Source of the DNA: Lentimicrobiaceae bacterium
Lineage (GTDB): Bacteria; Bacteroidota; Bacteroidia; Bacteroidales; JALOCA01
NCBI GenBank assembly: GCA_023227965.1
Contig: JALOCA010000007.1
Coordinates: forward strand, 1 to 64,000
Reading direction: 5' to 3'
DNA: 64,000 nucleotides
This document shows positions 43,818 through 54,800 of this stretch, piece by piece. The position numbers and the translations under genes were made by a program. Position 1 is the first letter of the stretch, and each line of letters opens with the position of its first letter. The notes under the pieces are model-generated. The model saw nothing but the letters and a program-made list of their open reading frames with translations, was not told the origin of the DNA and made no database searches.

Positions 43818-44600
43818 ATGGACGAACGCCTGCTCGCTTTTGAAAAACTATTGCATATCATGGATACGTTACGGGAACAATGTCCGTGGGATAAAAGCCA
43901 AACCTTTGAGACGTTACGATACCTTACAATTGAGGAAACCTATGAATTATCGGACGCTGTCCTGGAAAAAAATATTGACGAAATTAAAAAAGAATTGGGT
44001 GATTTATTGCTACACATAGTTTTTTATGCCAAAATTGGAGAAGAGAAGAATGCTTTTGGAATAAAGGATGTAATTGACCATATCAATGAAAAACTCATCC
44101 GGCGGCATCCACATATTTATGGTGAAGTAGAAGCAAATGATGCGGAAACCGTAAAGAATAACTGGGAAAAAATTAAACTCAACGAAGGAAGAACATCCGT
44201 ATTGTCGGGTGTGCCACAGGGATTGCCTGCCATAGTAAAAGCGTACCGCCTGCAGGAAAAAGCCCGTGGTGTGGGTTTCGATTGGGAAAATCCCGGACAG
44301 GTTTGGGACAAAGTAATAGAAGAACTAAAAGAGCTGAAAAGTGAAGTGGAAACTGATGCCCCGCATGTTGCAGTAGAAGCAGAGATGGGTGATCTGCTTT
44401 TTGCTTTAATCAATTATGCCCGTTTTATTTCTGTAAATCCCGAAGATGCACTCGAACGTACCAACCGGAAATTTATAAGCCGTTTTAAATACCTCGAAGA
44501 AAAAACTCTTAAAAAAGGAAAATCGTTGCACGACATGAGCCTGCAGGAAATGGATGTGTACTGGGAAGAGGCTAAACAAAAAGAAAACGAGGCTCTTTAA
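43818..44600 (+). CDS. mazG: MazG nucleoside triphosphate pyrophosphohydrolase
   Basis: MazG hydrolyses nucleoside triphosphates, including damaged ones, to monophosphates and can affect ppGpp. The 260-residue protein has two MazG domains: EQCPWDKSQTFETLRYLTIEETYELSDAV...ELGDLLLHIVFYA in the first half and GFDWENPGQVWDKVIEELKELKSEVE...EMGDLLFALINYAR in the second, with metal-binding acidic residues in both. The frame opens at a TTG (43800) inside the promoter; the ATG at 43818 is preferred. Confidence 0.93.
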   Translation: MDERLLAFEKLLHIMDTLREQCPWDKSQTFETLRYLTIEETYELSDAVLEKNIDEIKKELGDLLLHIVFYAKIGEEKNAFGIKDVIDHINEKLIRRHPHIYGEVEANDAETVKNNWEKIKLNEGRTSVLSGVPQGLPAIVKAYRLQEKARGVGFDWENPGQVWDKVIEELKELKSEVETDAPHVAVEAEMGDLLFALINYARFISVNPEDALERTNRKFISRFKYLEEKTLKKGKSLHDMSLQEMDVYWEEAKQKENEAL

Positions 44601-44615
44601 ATAAAAGAACCTCGT
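44582..44615 (-). terminator. Terminator of the peroxiredoxin gene
   Basis: ACGAGG...TCTTT and AAAGA...CCTCGT (44587-44615) form a long stem with one mismatch. On the minus strand it is followed by TTTTCTTTTT. It overlaps the end of mazG and lies 17 bases past the peroxiredoxin stop, so it may serve both convergent genes. Confidence 0.6.
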
Positions 44616-44632
44616 AACGGTATTTCCTTTTT

Positions 44633-45265
44633 TTAGTGTTTGCTCAGATAATCGGCAACACCATCATGTGTAGGGCTCATTGCATCTTCCCCTTTTTGCC
44701 AATTGGCAGGACATACTTCTCCGTTTTCTTCAAAAAACTGGAGCGCATCCACCATACGCAATGTTTCATCCACGCTTCTGCCCAAAGGAAGATCATTAAC
44801 TACCTGATGCCGAACTATTCCCTGTTTATCAATAAGAAAAAGGCCGCGAAGGGCAACAGGATCACCCTTGAATTCAATTTCATCGTCTTCATTATAGCTC
44901 CATTCGCCGGCAAGTACATCGTAATTTGCCGAAATGGTCTTAGAAAGATCAGAAACTATGGGATAGTTTACGCCTTTTATTCCTCCTTTGTTTCGTTCGG
45001 TGTTGAGCCATGCCCAATGTGAGAATTTAGAATCAATGGAACAACCTACCACTGCGACATTACGCTTTTCGAATTCAGCAAGTTTATCCTGAAAAGCAAT
45101 AAGTTCTGTCGGACAAACAAAGGTAAAATCGAGAGGGTAGAAAAAGAAAATTACATGTTTTTTCCCGATATACTGTTCGAGTGAGAATTTTTCAACAAAT
45201 TCTCCTCCGTTTATAACAGCATCTGCATCAAATAAAGGGGCTTTTTTGCCTACTAATACTGACAT
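44633..45265 (-). CDS. 2-Cys peroxiredoxin (AhpC/Prx1 type)
   Basis: A 210-residue thiol peroxidase that reduces hydrogen peroxide and organic peroxides. The peroxidatic Cys51 lies in FYPLDFTFVCPTELIAF and the resolving Cys185 in GEVCPANW. GCSIDSKFSHWAW and GLFLIDKQGIVRH are typical of the Prx1/AhpC group. The C-terminal YLSKH extension carries the YF-like motif region of sensitive peroxiredoxins in shortened form. The reductant (AhpF or thioredoxin) is not in the window. Confidence 0.94.
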   Translation of the reverse strand: MSVLVGKKAPLFDADAVINGGEFVEKFSLEQYIGKKHVIFFFYPLDFTFVCPTELIAFQDKLAEFEKRNVAVVGCSIDSKFSHWAWLNTERNKGGIKGVNYPIVSDLSKTISANYDVLAGEWSYNEDDEIEFKGDPVALRGLFLIDKQGIVRHQVVNDLPLGRSVDETLRMVDALQFFEENGEVCPANWQKGEDAMSPTHDGVADYLSKH

Positions 45266-45375
45266 TTTTTTATTTTTTGGTTATTATCTGGTATAATTTA
45301 ACTGATACATAATATAACCGGAATAGTGAAAAATTGTTTTGGGTTCAATTAAAAAAACTGTCCTGATATTTGCAT

Positions 45376-45777
45376 TTATTTTGCATAAAAGTTGGTACGG
45401 ATAGCAGAGGCAATTTTTTCAAACGCTTCGGGACTAAAGTGTAACTTTTTTCTTTTGAAATCCATATCGTATAAGGAATGAAGAGGTATAAGATGAATAT
45501 GGGCATGGGGAACTTCCAATCCGATAACCGTTACACCGATTCGTTTGCAGGGTATAGTTTTTTCAATTGCGATTGCCACTTTTTTTGCAAAAATAAAGAA
45601 CTCTCCAATGGTTATATCGTCAATATCAAAAATGTAATCTGTTTGCTGCTTGGGTATAACCAGCGTATGACCTTCAGCGAGAGGGTTTATGTCAAGAAAA
45701 GCTAAAAATTTTTCATTTTCAGCAACTTTGTATGCCGGTATTTCACCTTTTACGATTTTAGAAAAAATAGAAGTCAT
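45376..45777 (-). CDS. HIT-family nucleotide-binding protein
   Basis: A 133-residue protein with the histidine triad HAHIHL near residue 97 and the Hint-type start SIFSKIVKGEIPAYKVAENEKFLAFLDINPLAEGHTLVIPK. Such proteins hydrolyse adenosine phosphoramidates or similar nucleotide conjugates. It follows greA with 12 bases between them, so the two form an operon. Confidence 0.93.
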   Translation of the reverse strand: MTSIFSKIVKGEIPAYKVAENEKFLAFLDINPLAEGHTLVIPKQQTDYIFDIDDITIGEFFIFAKKVAIAIEKTIPCKRIGVTVIGLEVPHAHIHLIPLHSLYDMDFKRKKLHFSPEAFEKIASAIRTNFYAK

Positions 45778-45789
45778 AGTTATACAGTA

Positions 45790-46263
45790 TTAACGAGAAA
45801 TTTCAATGATTTCGAAAGTAACTATTCCTGCTGGAACGGTAATCTCTACGGTATCGCCAATGGTTTTCCCCAGTAAGCCTTTGGCTATGGGAGAATTAAC
45901 GGAAAGTTTACCGGCTTTAATATCGGCTTCGTTTTCAGGGACGAGCGTATAGCTTACAACCGTTCCGAATTTCAGATTTTTAATTTTAACAGTTGAAAGG
46001 ATGAGAACTTTAGAATTATCCATTTTTTTTTCATCAATTATCCTTACGTTAACAATAACATCCTGAAGTTTGGCAATACGCATTTCGAGCATTCCCTGTG
46101 CATTTTTAGCAGCATCGTATTCTGCATTTTCGCTTAGGTCGCCTTTATCACGGGCTTCTGCAATTTGTTGAGAAATTAATGGTCTTTCAACAGAAATAAG
46201 CCGTGTGAGCTCGTCCTTTAGTTTTTGTAAACCTTCCTGTGTATAATATTTAATATTTCCCAT
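45790..46263 (-). CDS. greA: Transcription elongation factor GreA
   Basis: GreA rescues backtracked RNA polymerase by stimulating transcript cleavage. The 157-residue protein has the N-terminal coiled coil (YYTQEGLQKLKDELTRLISVERPLISQQIAEARDKGDLSENAEYDAAKNAQ, with the acidic tip DLSENAEYDAAK) and the C-terminal FKBP-like domain (ADIKAGKLSVNSPIAKGLLGKTIGDTVEI). Length is standard. Confidence 0.96.
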   Translation of the reverse strand: MGNIKYYTQEGLQKLKDELTRLISVERPLISQQIAEARDKGDLSENAEYDAAKNAQGMLEMRIAKLQDVIVNVRIIDEKKMDNSKVLILSTVKIKNLKFGTVVSYTLVPENEADIKAGKLSVNSPIAKGLLGKTIGDTVEITVPAGIVTFEIIEISR

Positions 46264-46285
46264 ATCTTCAAAAATAATAATAAGA

Positions 46286-46312
46286 TAAAAAGACCCTTAA
46301 AAAAGGGTCCTT
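46286..46312 (-). terminator. Terminator of the TonB receptor / T9SS / PorV-like operon
   Basis: On the minus strand GACCCTT and AAGGGTC (46292-46309) pair around TTTT-type loop bases and are followed by TTTTTAT. It lies about 43 bases past the stop of the PorV-like gene. Confidence 0.75.
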
Positions 46313-46351
46313 TTATATATTTGTGTTAAAAATAAAATATAACGATCAGTA

Positions 46352-47428
46352 TCAGAAGTTGATTCTGGCTCCTATACTATGTGTTCCATCAAAATTATCC
46401 GTAGCGCGATATGAATAATCTACCGCAAAACTCGAACCTCTTTCTTTGTTAAAAGGTACCTGAACGGTAATACCTCCGCTCAATCCTTTGGAGGCATTAG
46501 ATCTTTCAGGATTGGTAACCTTTTTGTCAATGCCTTCTTCGTAAGTATAAGCGCCTCTTAACATTAGGTACGATTTCATATCGTACTGCAAACCGGCTGT
46601 AAATTGGTCTTTTGTAAATGAGTTAGAGGTAAAACTTCCGGCTAAGGTTAAAAGATGTTCTTCAGCAAGGTGAATATCGTAGGCAGCTCCAATATTTAAC
46701 TGAGAGGGTAGCTCAAAATCGGCAGAACGTTGTTCCACTGTATATTCTCCACTACCATTGGGAGAGGGAACACGTATTGATAAACCATCGCCTCTGAAAC
46801 GCATGGTAGGTCCGATATTTTTCAGTGCAATACCAAATTTGATATTTTCTGTTTCGCCAGTTACGTATTGAATACCTGCATCAATAGCAACACCCATAGC
46901 ACTTACGTCAGAAATTACTTCGGAAATTATCTTAAAGTTAATACCTCCGTAAATACTGTTGGAAAATGCTTTAGCGTATGCAACACCAATATTCAGATAA
47001 TTGGGCGAAAAGGTACCAATTCCACCTTCGGGATTGTTAACTTCGGTAATTTCAATATCGCCGAATCGCATTGACATAATACTTATACCCAAGACTCCGG
47101 ATTCGCTTACTTTGGAAGTAACCCCGAAATTATTGATATTAATGTCAGAACCTTTTAACCACTGTGTATTGGAAAAAATTAATTCTGTATGTTGTGTAAA
47201 AGCTATACCTGCAACGTTGCTGAACATAGATTCCAAACCGCGTACGTTAGAAACATTTACACCTCCCCAGCCGCTGCTTCGCGCCCAAGGATTAATGAGG
47301 AGTTCGCTGGCTCCTGCCTGACCTGATCTGTCCTTGTTTCCTGCCAAGGCTTCGTTTATAGGTAAAGTAAAATAAGCTACTAGCAATATTGCCAGGAAAT
47401 ATTTATAGATGTTTTTCATATTGTACAT
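46352..47428 (-). CDS. PorV/PorQ-like outer-membrane barrel protein
   Basis: A 358-residue exported protein (355 if the ATG three codons on is used). The signal peptide is YFLAILLVAYFTLPINEALA. The mature start, GQAGASELLINPWARSSGWGGVNVSNVRGLESMFSNVAGIAFTQHTELIFSNTQW, is the FadL-like PorV/PorQ pattern. Repeated strands follow and the chain ends in GTHSIGARINF, a normal outer-membrane barrel terminus. PorV shuttles T9SS cargo to the attachment machinery. This copy lies just after a giant T9SS-tailed protein and a TonB receptor, so it may be a dedicated partner of that cargo and not the general PorV. Confidence 0.8.
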   Translation of the reverse strand: MYNMKNIYKYFLAILLVAYFTLPINEALAGNKDRSGQAGASELLINPWARSSGWGGVNVSNVRGLESMFSNVAGIAFTQHTELIFSNTQWLKGSDININNFGVTSKVSESGVLGISIMSMRFGDIEITEVNNPEGGIGTFSPNYLNIGVAYAKAFSNSIYGGINFKIISEVISDVSAMGVAIDAGIQYVTGETENIKFGIALKNIGPTMRFRGDGLSIRVPSPNGSGEYTVEQRSADFELPSQLNIGAAYDIHLAEEHLLTLAGSFTSNSFTKDQFTAGLQYDMKSYLMLRGAYTYEEGIDKKVTNPERSNASKGLSGGITVQVPFNKERGSSFAVDYSYRATDNFDGTHSIGARINF

Positions 47429-47457
47429 TATTTTAAATGTCTAAACATTGATAAAAA

Positions 47458-50400
47458 TTAGAAAGCATTCAGGTCAATTGGACGTAGTGTACCAAACCAT
47501 TTAATGATTTTTTCACCATAGCCTTCGGCTTTTACATGAATAAGATATACACCACCGGAGATAGGGATACCTGCAAAATTTTTCAAATCCCATTCAATTT
47601 CAGTTTGCATATCGTCTTTAGTAAACTGCCTTATAGTTGTACCGCTGAGATTATAAATGGTAACAACACACTTTTTAGGCAGATTTATAATTTTAATACG
47701 ATTGTCTAACTGATTGGCTTCGTAATTACTGAATGCATAATAGGGATTTGGAACCACATTGATAAGATCAAGATCGCTTTTTGCCTTTTGCACATTTTTA
47801 GTTACTGTTGCAATATTTTCGGTGTTAAATACATATTTAGGATAGTTATTGTTATCGTTGTGCTGTATAGCCATCAAACTATCCAAAGGAACAGAATACC
47901 AGCGTTCGTAGGGTTTCGCTACGCGAAGCCGTACTTTCACATCGTTATCGAGCCAGTTTTGACCTCTTACTGCTATAGGTATATTTACCCACATACAGGT
48001 AGCATATGCCAAATCGCGCGGCGACAAAACACTGACCGGAATAAAATCTAACTTGGGAATAAGTATTTGCTTGCGGAGCTGAACACAGGCATCGTAAGCA
48101 GGATTTTCAAAGGTATTGGTCAAAGGACCCCTTTTTGCAACTATTTTGGCATGTGCCATAATGTACACAAAATGTCTACCGCCAAAAACAGGTTCTCCGC
48201 CACTATACAAGTTTGATGTAGGATTCCACAGCATATCTCTTCCGTTTTCGGAGCTCAGCCATGAATCTTCCCCAAACATGATATTCAACCGTTCGCCTGT
48301 TTCTATATTGATTGCATAGCCGGGGAACCATCCCATACCGGTAGCTGCAATATATGCAGGATTTTCAGGGTCGTTACTGGGTTGAGCATCTACGGGTGCA
48401 AAATTTCCGTTTTTATCTACAGAACGTCCAGCACGAATATGGAATTTTTTCACACCACCTTCGGCAAGTAAAAAATCAGGACATGTTTCAATTACGAGAG
48501 AACGTGTCCATTTTGATTTATCAGAAGTAAAAATAACATCCACACTACCAAAACTTTTGGCATTCCAAACTTCTTTTGATTTAAAAGAAATTGCTGGTGC
48601 AACAGGACTTTGTCCTTCATCGGTAAAGTTACCCTGAGCATTAATTGTCGGTCCGCAAGCAACCATATTATAAGGTGCCCATGTACCACCCAATACTTTT
48701 TCATAATCGGCGTTGGGGTCGTAAGCTATTCCTATGGGTGTACCATCAGTTCCAATTTTCATACTCCAGTCGTTATAAGCGGGATCGTTGTTATCGGCGG
48801 CGGTTCCCGAGCGAATCCAGTTTGTAGGTACAGGTCCATCTTCATCTGCTATGCCGGTAAGCCATCTTTTTGAGCTGTCAGCAAATTCTATTGAGGATTC
48901 GAGAAAACCGTTGTTAGGTACGAGCATTGCTGTTACGTCATTTAAGTCTGATCCGTCGGTTATTTTTCCAACGATGTAGACACTTGGATTGTAAACCTGG
49001 TTTACTTTAACTGAAAATCCCAAATCGAGGAAGAGTTTTTCATTATCGGTAAGAATTGCTTGCTTGGTAGCTCCTGATGGTTCGTAAAAAGGAACCACTT
49101 CGCCGGTGTTGTTATCAATTAAAGACCAGTTACCAATTTGTTTAACGGCGGTATCACCACCAGCATTTACAGTTTGTCCACTTACATTATAAAAAAGAGA
49201 GTCATAAAGTGTGTCGAAACGGATAGTGTAAGAACCGTTTTTTACGTTAAGAGGATCAATAACTTTAATCTGAATTGGAGTTTTTCCGTTTTGGTAAATC
49301 GGTTTGTATGCAATTGGATAGGTATCGGAACCATATACGTTATTCAATGAATCTGCGGGAGGTTTTGACATGATTTCGTTAATAGTTTCCTGAGCCAGGT
49401 CGAGTACCAAACCGCCATTTCCCTGACCCTGGATACGGGTAATAATAGGACCGTCGCCATAACTTGCTGATGGTGTTGTTTCGCCAATAGTTATATGGGG
49501 AATACCTGTATAAACTTTAATATTTTTACGTCCGGCGAGGTAAGGTTTCTTCTGACCTTTATAGGCAGAAGGATCGTTTGGATCGTAACGTTCATAATTA
49601 TTATAGCCATAAGCAACAGCAAGATAATAATATTGCTTGTGGTTAACAAGAGCTTCGCCAGTAAATTTGTCTTCAGTAACTACAAATGAGTGAGATATTC
49701 CTTTATCTGCTCCATCAACTTCCATAACTGGAACATTACCGTTCAATGATTGGTCATAATAAAAGTTAACTAACTTTGTTACACCATTTTGAATGTCGCA
49801 TTGGGAAACCAGACGGGCTTTGCTTGCATCGTGAATATCGGCAACTGATACACTTGCATCGTACAATTGAAATACTTGATAACCTTCGAAATTGTAGGTT
49901 GAGTCGTATCTGTTTGGAGCTAAAACGGTGTCGGGTGATTTTATGCTTGGGTCAATTTCTTCGTACGATTCGTTACTGTTATTTCCTACATCGTTGGTTT
50001 TTTTGTTTTGGATATAAATAATAAATTCTTTATCCAGTTCGCGGATTACGAGGTCGGGGGCATTAGGACCGCTAACTACTGCAAAGCAATTGTCGAACAG
50101 TTGCTGGCATTTATCGTCAATAACGCGGAGTAATTCTACAGAAGCCCATGCACCTCCGGAAGTGGCGCGTGCCCAAGGCATCCCAACAGTAATATAATTT
50201 ACAGCACCTGGTTCAAGGGTGAAAGGTCCGGCTGATTGCATAAAACGACGGTCTTCTGCAGGATTACCGGCGGTAACTTCTGTCCAATAGCGAGGACCGT
50301 TAGGTGGAATGCCTTTAGTACCCCAGTCGCATGGGTCGGAATCGCCAGGAAACATAAAATCGCATTCAGGTCCGTAACCTCCTCCAGTGGTGTGTGCATT

Positions 50401-51876
50401 TCCGCCATAAATCATTTTAGTATTATCTTTCCAAATTCCTTTCAGGAAGTTGTAATATTCGGGGGCATAATCAGGGTCGGTCATATAGTCGGGAACGCCA
50501 GTGTTGTTGTGATAAACGAAACGGCGCATTCCGAAACGTTCGTCGTCAACAATTCCATTACCAAAATTGACACCGTTGATGGCTTCGGACTTTACGAGAA
50601 ATTGTCCGGACAGGCCATTACTTGGTCCGTAATTCATGGTAATTGTATTGTTGTTTAAGGTAACTATACTGCAATCGCCATGAAAAGAAGGACCTTTTGT
50701 GCTTGAAGCATCGAAAGAAGGGTTATCGTATCCATCGGCATCCATGTAAGGTCCCTGGAAAAAGTCAATTCCAATTGCAGGTGGTTGGTCGCCATAGGCA
50801 TTGTACTGACCAGCACCGTCAATAGGTCTTCCATTGTAACAATAGCCTAATCCACGCAAAACGTCGCAACCTACGCGGTCGTCTTTAGGAAAACCCAGAT
50901 CGGGGTCGGTCCATTGGCTAAAATAGGTGTCTTTTAAACGGTAAGTTGAGCGGTTGATGATTTCATAACTGTAGAAAGTCATGTTATTGATCTCATCATT
51001 TGTTGCAAAGGCAAAAGCCTGCCCGCGTATTTCGAGACCTATAGCCTGTCCTTGTGTTTCGGTATGTATATTTCCTTTGTCGTTAAACACCCACCACAAT
51101 GTTTGGTCGCCTTTTATTACCTGGTCGGCGAGTAAGCCTCCTTTATTAATTCCCTGTTCGGTTTCAATTGTAGGTTGTTTTGAATGGCAAAGCCCATTGG
51201 CTAAGTCATAATAAGGATAATCACCTGCTTCAGGTTCATAAATAAGGTTTTCATTTACGTCTTTAAAAGGAGCAAGATAAAAACTCTGGTTTAATGCAGG
51301 ATCGCCATGTGCTGGCCAATCTTTAATAGAAGTGGGGATGCTGTAGCCGGGGTAATCATCGGGGCTGACAGTCCATGCAAGAAATTGATCTACTTCATTT
51401 CTGGAAATAGGAAATATTTTATCATACTTAGAGCAGGTTGCTTCGCTTATGGCTGCTTTATCGTCTATTGTCAGAGGTCCGGGCCAGTAGTCGTTACCAC
51501 CACCAAAATTTGGTCCTTGGCGATAACGTACGGCGGCACATTTTAGCTGGTCGTTTTCGTCAACTCCTGCAATCCAAAGTGAACCTGCAAACATGGAGGT
51601 TTTTTTTGAACCTTTAGGGATTTCGTATTGCGGAACTTCAAGGTCCCACCACATATCGCCACCTGTATTGATACGGCATCTTACATTATTCAAATCTAAA
51701 TATTTGAATCCGGAGCCCGGCAAACAACCGGCAGCAGTTGATTTAAGAGTCGCTGTACTTTTATTGTTTGTTTTCGCGCGATATTTCTCAGCATAACCAT
51801 ACCCTGCTATCAGGATGCAGCTAAGCACAATTATTAAAAGTCGAAAGGTATTTTTCATTTTTTCAAATTTTTTCAT
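47458..51876 (-). CDS. Giant T9SS-sorted surface protein
   Basis: A 1472-residue exported protein. The signal peptide (FRLLIIVLSCILIAGYGYA) is followed by a mature part with no catalytic domain I recognise. It has many Asp/Asn/Gly-rich segments (e.g. YWPGPLTIDDKAAISEA, YLAPFKDVNENLIYEPEAGDYPYYD), a fibronectin-like stretch around 680-750 (NFEGYQVFQLYDASVS...YYYLAVAYGYN), and a C-terminal ~90-residue domain starting NVVPNPYYAFSNYE and containing CVVTIYNLSGTTIRQF and GIPISGGVYLIHVKAEG, the type A T9SS sorting pattern. It starts nine bases after the TonB receptor and is followed by a PorV-like gene, so the three form one operon. Its role is unknown; surface adhesin or ligand-capture partner of the receptor are both possible. 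Confidence 0.8.
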   Translation of the reverse strand: MKKFEKMKNTFRLLIIVLSCILIAGYGYAEKYRAKTNNKSTATLKSTAAGCLPGSGFKYLDLNNVRCRINTGGDMWWDLEVPQYEIPKGSKKTSMFAGSLWIAGVDENDQLKCAAVRYRQGPNFGGGNDYWPGPLTIDDKAAISEATCSKYDKIFPISRNEVDQFLAWTVSPDDYPGYSIPTSIKDWPAHGDPALNQSFYLAPFKDVNENLIYEPEAGDYPYYDLANGLCHSKQPTIETEQGINKGGLLADQVIKGDQTLWWVFNDKGNIHTETQGQAIGLEIRGQAFAFATNDEINNMTFYSYEIINRSTYRLKDTYFSQWTDPDLGFPKDDRVGCDVLRGLGYCYNGRPIDGAGQYNAYGDQPPAIGIDFFQGPYMDADGYDNPSFDASSTKGPSFHGDCSIVTLNNNTITMNYGPSNGLSGQFLVKSEAINGVNFGNGIVDDERFGMRRFVYHNNTGVPDYMTDPDYAPEYYNFLKGIWKDNTKMIYGGNAHTTGGGYGPECDFMFPGDSDPCDWGTKGIPPNGPRYWTEVTAGNPAEDRRFMQSAGPFTLEPGAVNYITVGMPWARATSGGAWASVELLRVIDDKCQQLFDNCFAVVSGPNAPDLVIRELDKEFIIYIQNKKTNDVGNNSNESYEEIDPSIKSPDTVLAPNRYDSTYNFEGYQVFQLYDASVSVADIHDASKARLVSQCDIQNGVTKLVNFYYDQSLNGNVPVMEVDGADKGISHSFVVTEDKFTGEALVNHKQYYYLAVAYGYNNYERYDPNDPSAYKGQKKPYLAGRKNIKVYTGIPHITIGETTPSASYGDGPIITRIQGQGNGGLVLDLAQETINEIMSKPPADSLNNVYGSDTYPIAYKPIYQNGKTPIQIKVIDPLNVKNGSYTIRFDTLYDSLFYNVSGQTVNAGGDTAVKQIGNWSLIDNNTGEVVPFYEPSGATKQAILTDNEKLFLDLGFSVKVNQVYNPSVYIVGKITDGSDLNDVTAMLVPNNGFLESSIEFADSSKRWLTGIADEDGPVPTNWIRSGTAADNNDPAYNDWSMKIGTDGTPIGIAYDPNADYEKVLGGTWAPYNMVACGPTINAQGNFTDEGQSPVAPAISFKSKEVWNAKSFGSVDVIFTSDKSKWTRSLVIETCPDFLLAEGGVKKFHIRAGRSVDKNGNFAPVDAQPSNDPENPAYIAATGMGWFPGYAINIETGERLNIMFGEDSWLSSENGRDMLWNPTSNLYSGGEPVFGGRHFVYIMAHAKIVAKRGPLTNTFENPAYDACVQLRKQILIPKLDFIPVSVLSPRDLAYATCMWVNIPIAVRGQNWLDNDVKVRLRVAKPYERWYSVPLDSLMAIQHNDNNNYPKYVFNTENIATVTKNVQKAKSDLDLINVVPNPYYAFSNYEANQLDNRIKIINLPKKCVVTIYNLSGTTIRQFTKDDMQTEIEWDLKNFAGIPISGGVYLIHVKAEGYGEKIIKWFGTLRPIDLNAF

Positions 51877-51885
51877 TAAACCGGA

Positions 51886-54800
51886 TTAAAAATTCAAAGA
51901 CAAACCCAAACGAATTTGGCGGGGTGCGCTATAATTAGAGGGATTGAGCAGAGCGTATTTATATAATAAGCGATAAGATTCGGAATCTAATTGCTGATTT
52001 ATCTGTGTCTGGTATTCGGCAGCGGCAAGATATCCGTCATCGTCAGCGTTGCCGGTAGCTTCATAAACAGCGAGGATGTTTTTGGTATCAAAAATATTCA
52101 GAACCTGAAGATAAATATTCATATATGCGCCGCTTTTTCCCCAGTTGAGCATGATATCACGGTCGAGGCGGGCATCAATCCTAAACGACCAAGGTAAACG
52201 GGATCCATTGATAGAACCTTCGATTACACGAGAACCACCCAAAGGATAAATTTTGCTCGATTTAGTATAGGGTGTACCCGAACCTCCGTTGATTGTAAAG
52301 TTAACCCCAGTATTTTTTAGCAACTGATAGGTTTTTACCTTGTCTGTTCCTTTTACTGTATGCTTGATTACGGGTCCGTTATATTGTGCACCTTCATCCC
52401 AACGATAGTCAAGAAGGATGTTGATTGAATGCCGACGGTCATCATTTAATGGCAACAATGTACGTAGGTTGGGTTGTCCTGAGGTAACAAGGCTACGGGC
52501 GGTATTTTCGTTAGATCCGGTACCATTGGCAAATTGCAATGAATAGCTCGCACGTACCCGGGCATTCTGGGTACGACGAAGGTCGTAAGTTAATGTTAAC
52601 CCTTTAATAGTACCAAAGTCAATATTATTGTAAGAATAATATGTTTTAGGGTAAGCACCCGTATAACGGTAAATCTGGATCTGATCGCGGACTTCTCGAT
52701 AGTAAGTAGACAAAACCAAAGAGGAGGAATTGGTTAATTTCTGCTGGAACCCTAATTCATAGTCAATGGTTTTTTCAGGTTTCAGATTGGGATTATTAAT
52801 GGTTGGGCTACTGCGAACATTTAGGAACAGATAGTCGGTGGGATCCATTTGTAATACTCGGGATGCTGGACGCTGGGTAAGAACATCGTAATGGGCAAAA
52901 AATAATGCTTCATCCGAAATGGGGAATGAGAACGATATACGAGGCATGAAATTCCACTGCGGGTCATAATCTTTGAAAACCCTTTGAATGGTTTTTTCTT
53001 GCGTGAGGTTTTCACCACCCTCATCTTCATTTAAATAAGGAAGAACACCATTTCCACTTTTTCCTAAAACTGCTTCCGGGTCAGAAATTTCCAAGCCGTC
53101 AGCATCGTACCATACATTTCCGTTTCTATATCCGGAAACTACAGAATTATCAGTACTTGTAACATAAACAGTATAACCATCTTTCATATTTCCCGGATGT
53201 GAAAATTCGTTTTTGGTTTCACCTACTGTTTTTGCAACGCATAATAAGTAGGGGTCAGTCATCACCATTTGATTTGCATCGAAACGGTCAACACGTAAAC
53301 CCACATTAAAAATCAAATCTTTGAATGCAAATTTATCCTGAATATATCCTGCCATGTAGATGGGTTCAAAAGCTCCTATACTACGTTTGCCGTCGTTACT
53401 GGTAAAAAAATCACTAAAAACTGGTTTGCTATTCAGTTTTTTACCGGTATAGTCGTATCCGTAATAGGTTACCAATGAATTACCACTGTTTAATAATTCA
53501 TCAGCGCTAAACATATCAATGTTCAGAGGTTTTGTAAGCGAAATCGTTTGCAGTTTTTGATCCTGATCGTAATAATTGATGGTATGTTTTTCAATGTCAT
53601 ATGAGTCAATATCAATATATTCAGTACCATCAATATTTAGGCCCATGAGTTGTCTCAGGTTTTTGTCAAATTTGCTTTGAGAATTAGCATCGTAAAGGCG
53701 GTGATAATAAATGGTATCCTGAAAAACACCGTCGAGCATTACCTTTTGGGGGTCGGATTTATCAAGCTGTTCGATGTGGGCATTGGTGAGCCCATACATC
53801 TGTTGCCATAGCTGCGGAACCTGTAAGTAACCATATCCTCTATCTTCGCGTTGTTCGTATTGTCCCCCAATTTGTATCGCATGGTTTCCGATATCTGCCG
53901 ATAAATGAAAGTTAATACCGATTTGCGTATTATCAACAACACTATAATCTGATTGCAGGTTTCCGGGAGCACCCCAGAGACTGTACACTGCGTCGGCATT
54001 CATTCCATTTAATAATCCTTTACCATTAATTACATTGTCGCGGTTGTCGTAATTGCCGGCTGTTTCATCATACATGCTATAATATAGTGAGGTATAATTG
54101 GCAAGAACGGGATTAACTTCTGAACGTGTAAAAGATAGTAAAGTATCGCGAAAATCATTCTGAAGATGTGCGTACAAGCCTGAAATAGAATCACGCTGAT
54201 AATCAGTTGTAAATGAACGAATCGTGTGGCGTTCAAATTTCCCGATGTATCCGTATTTGAAAAGATCGTCTTTGTGATTGGCATCCTGTGCTACGCCGTG
54301 GTATTTGGTATAATCGCCCTGGATGCTGTAATAAATGTTTTTAATGAGTTGTTTACTTTCTTTATCAGCAGGGATACGATGGGTAAATTTTACAAAACCT
54401 CTATAAGTAGAATTAATGTATTGTGCATTGTTGTCCCAGTTGTACATGGAATTATAAAAATTGAATTGACGTCCGTTATTGTAGTTATACGATCCACCAA
54501 TGGTAAGGTTGGTGTTTTTGGTTGTACGAACGTCAATTTTCCCAGAGCCATTGAACTCGAGATCAGAAGTATTAAGTGTGGAATTGATGTGTTCCAAATC
54601 TTCTTTGTGAATAAATGCAGAGTTGGGATAAGATCCTGAACCTGAGCCTGACGGGCGCAGAGGGCTATCTTTAATATCCTGTAATACATCGCTTTTCACT
54701 TTCCAGAGTCCGGTACTGGTCGGGCGACCATCACGATTATAGGTTCCTTCTGCTGCAATGAAGTATCCGAGAAGGGAGGTTGGCTGATTTGGGTCGCGGC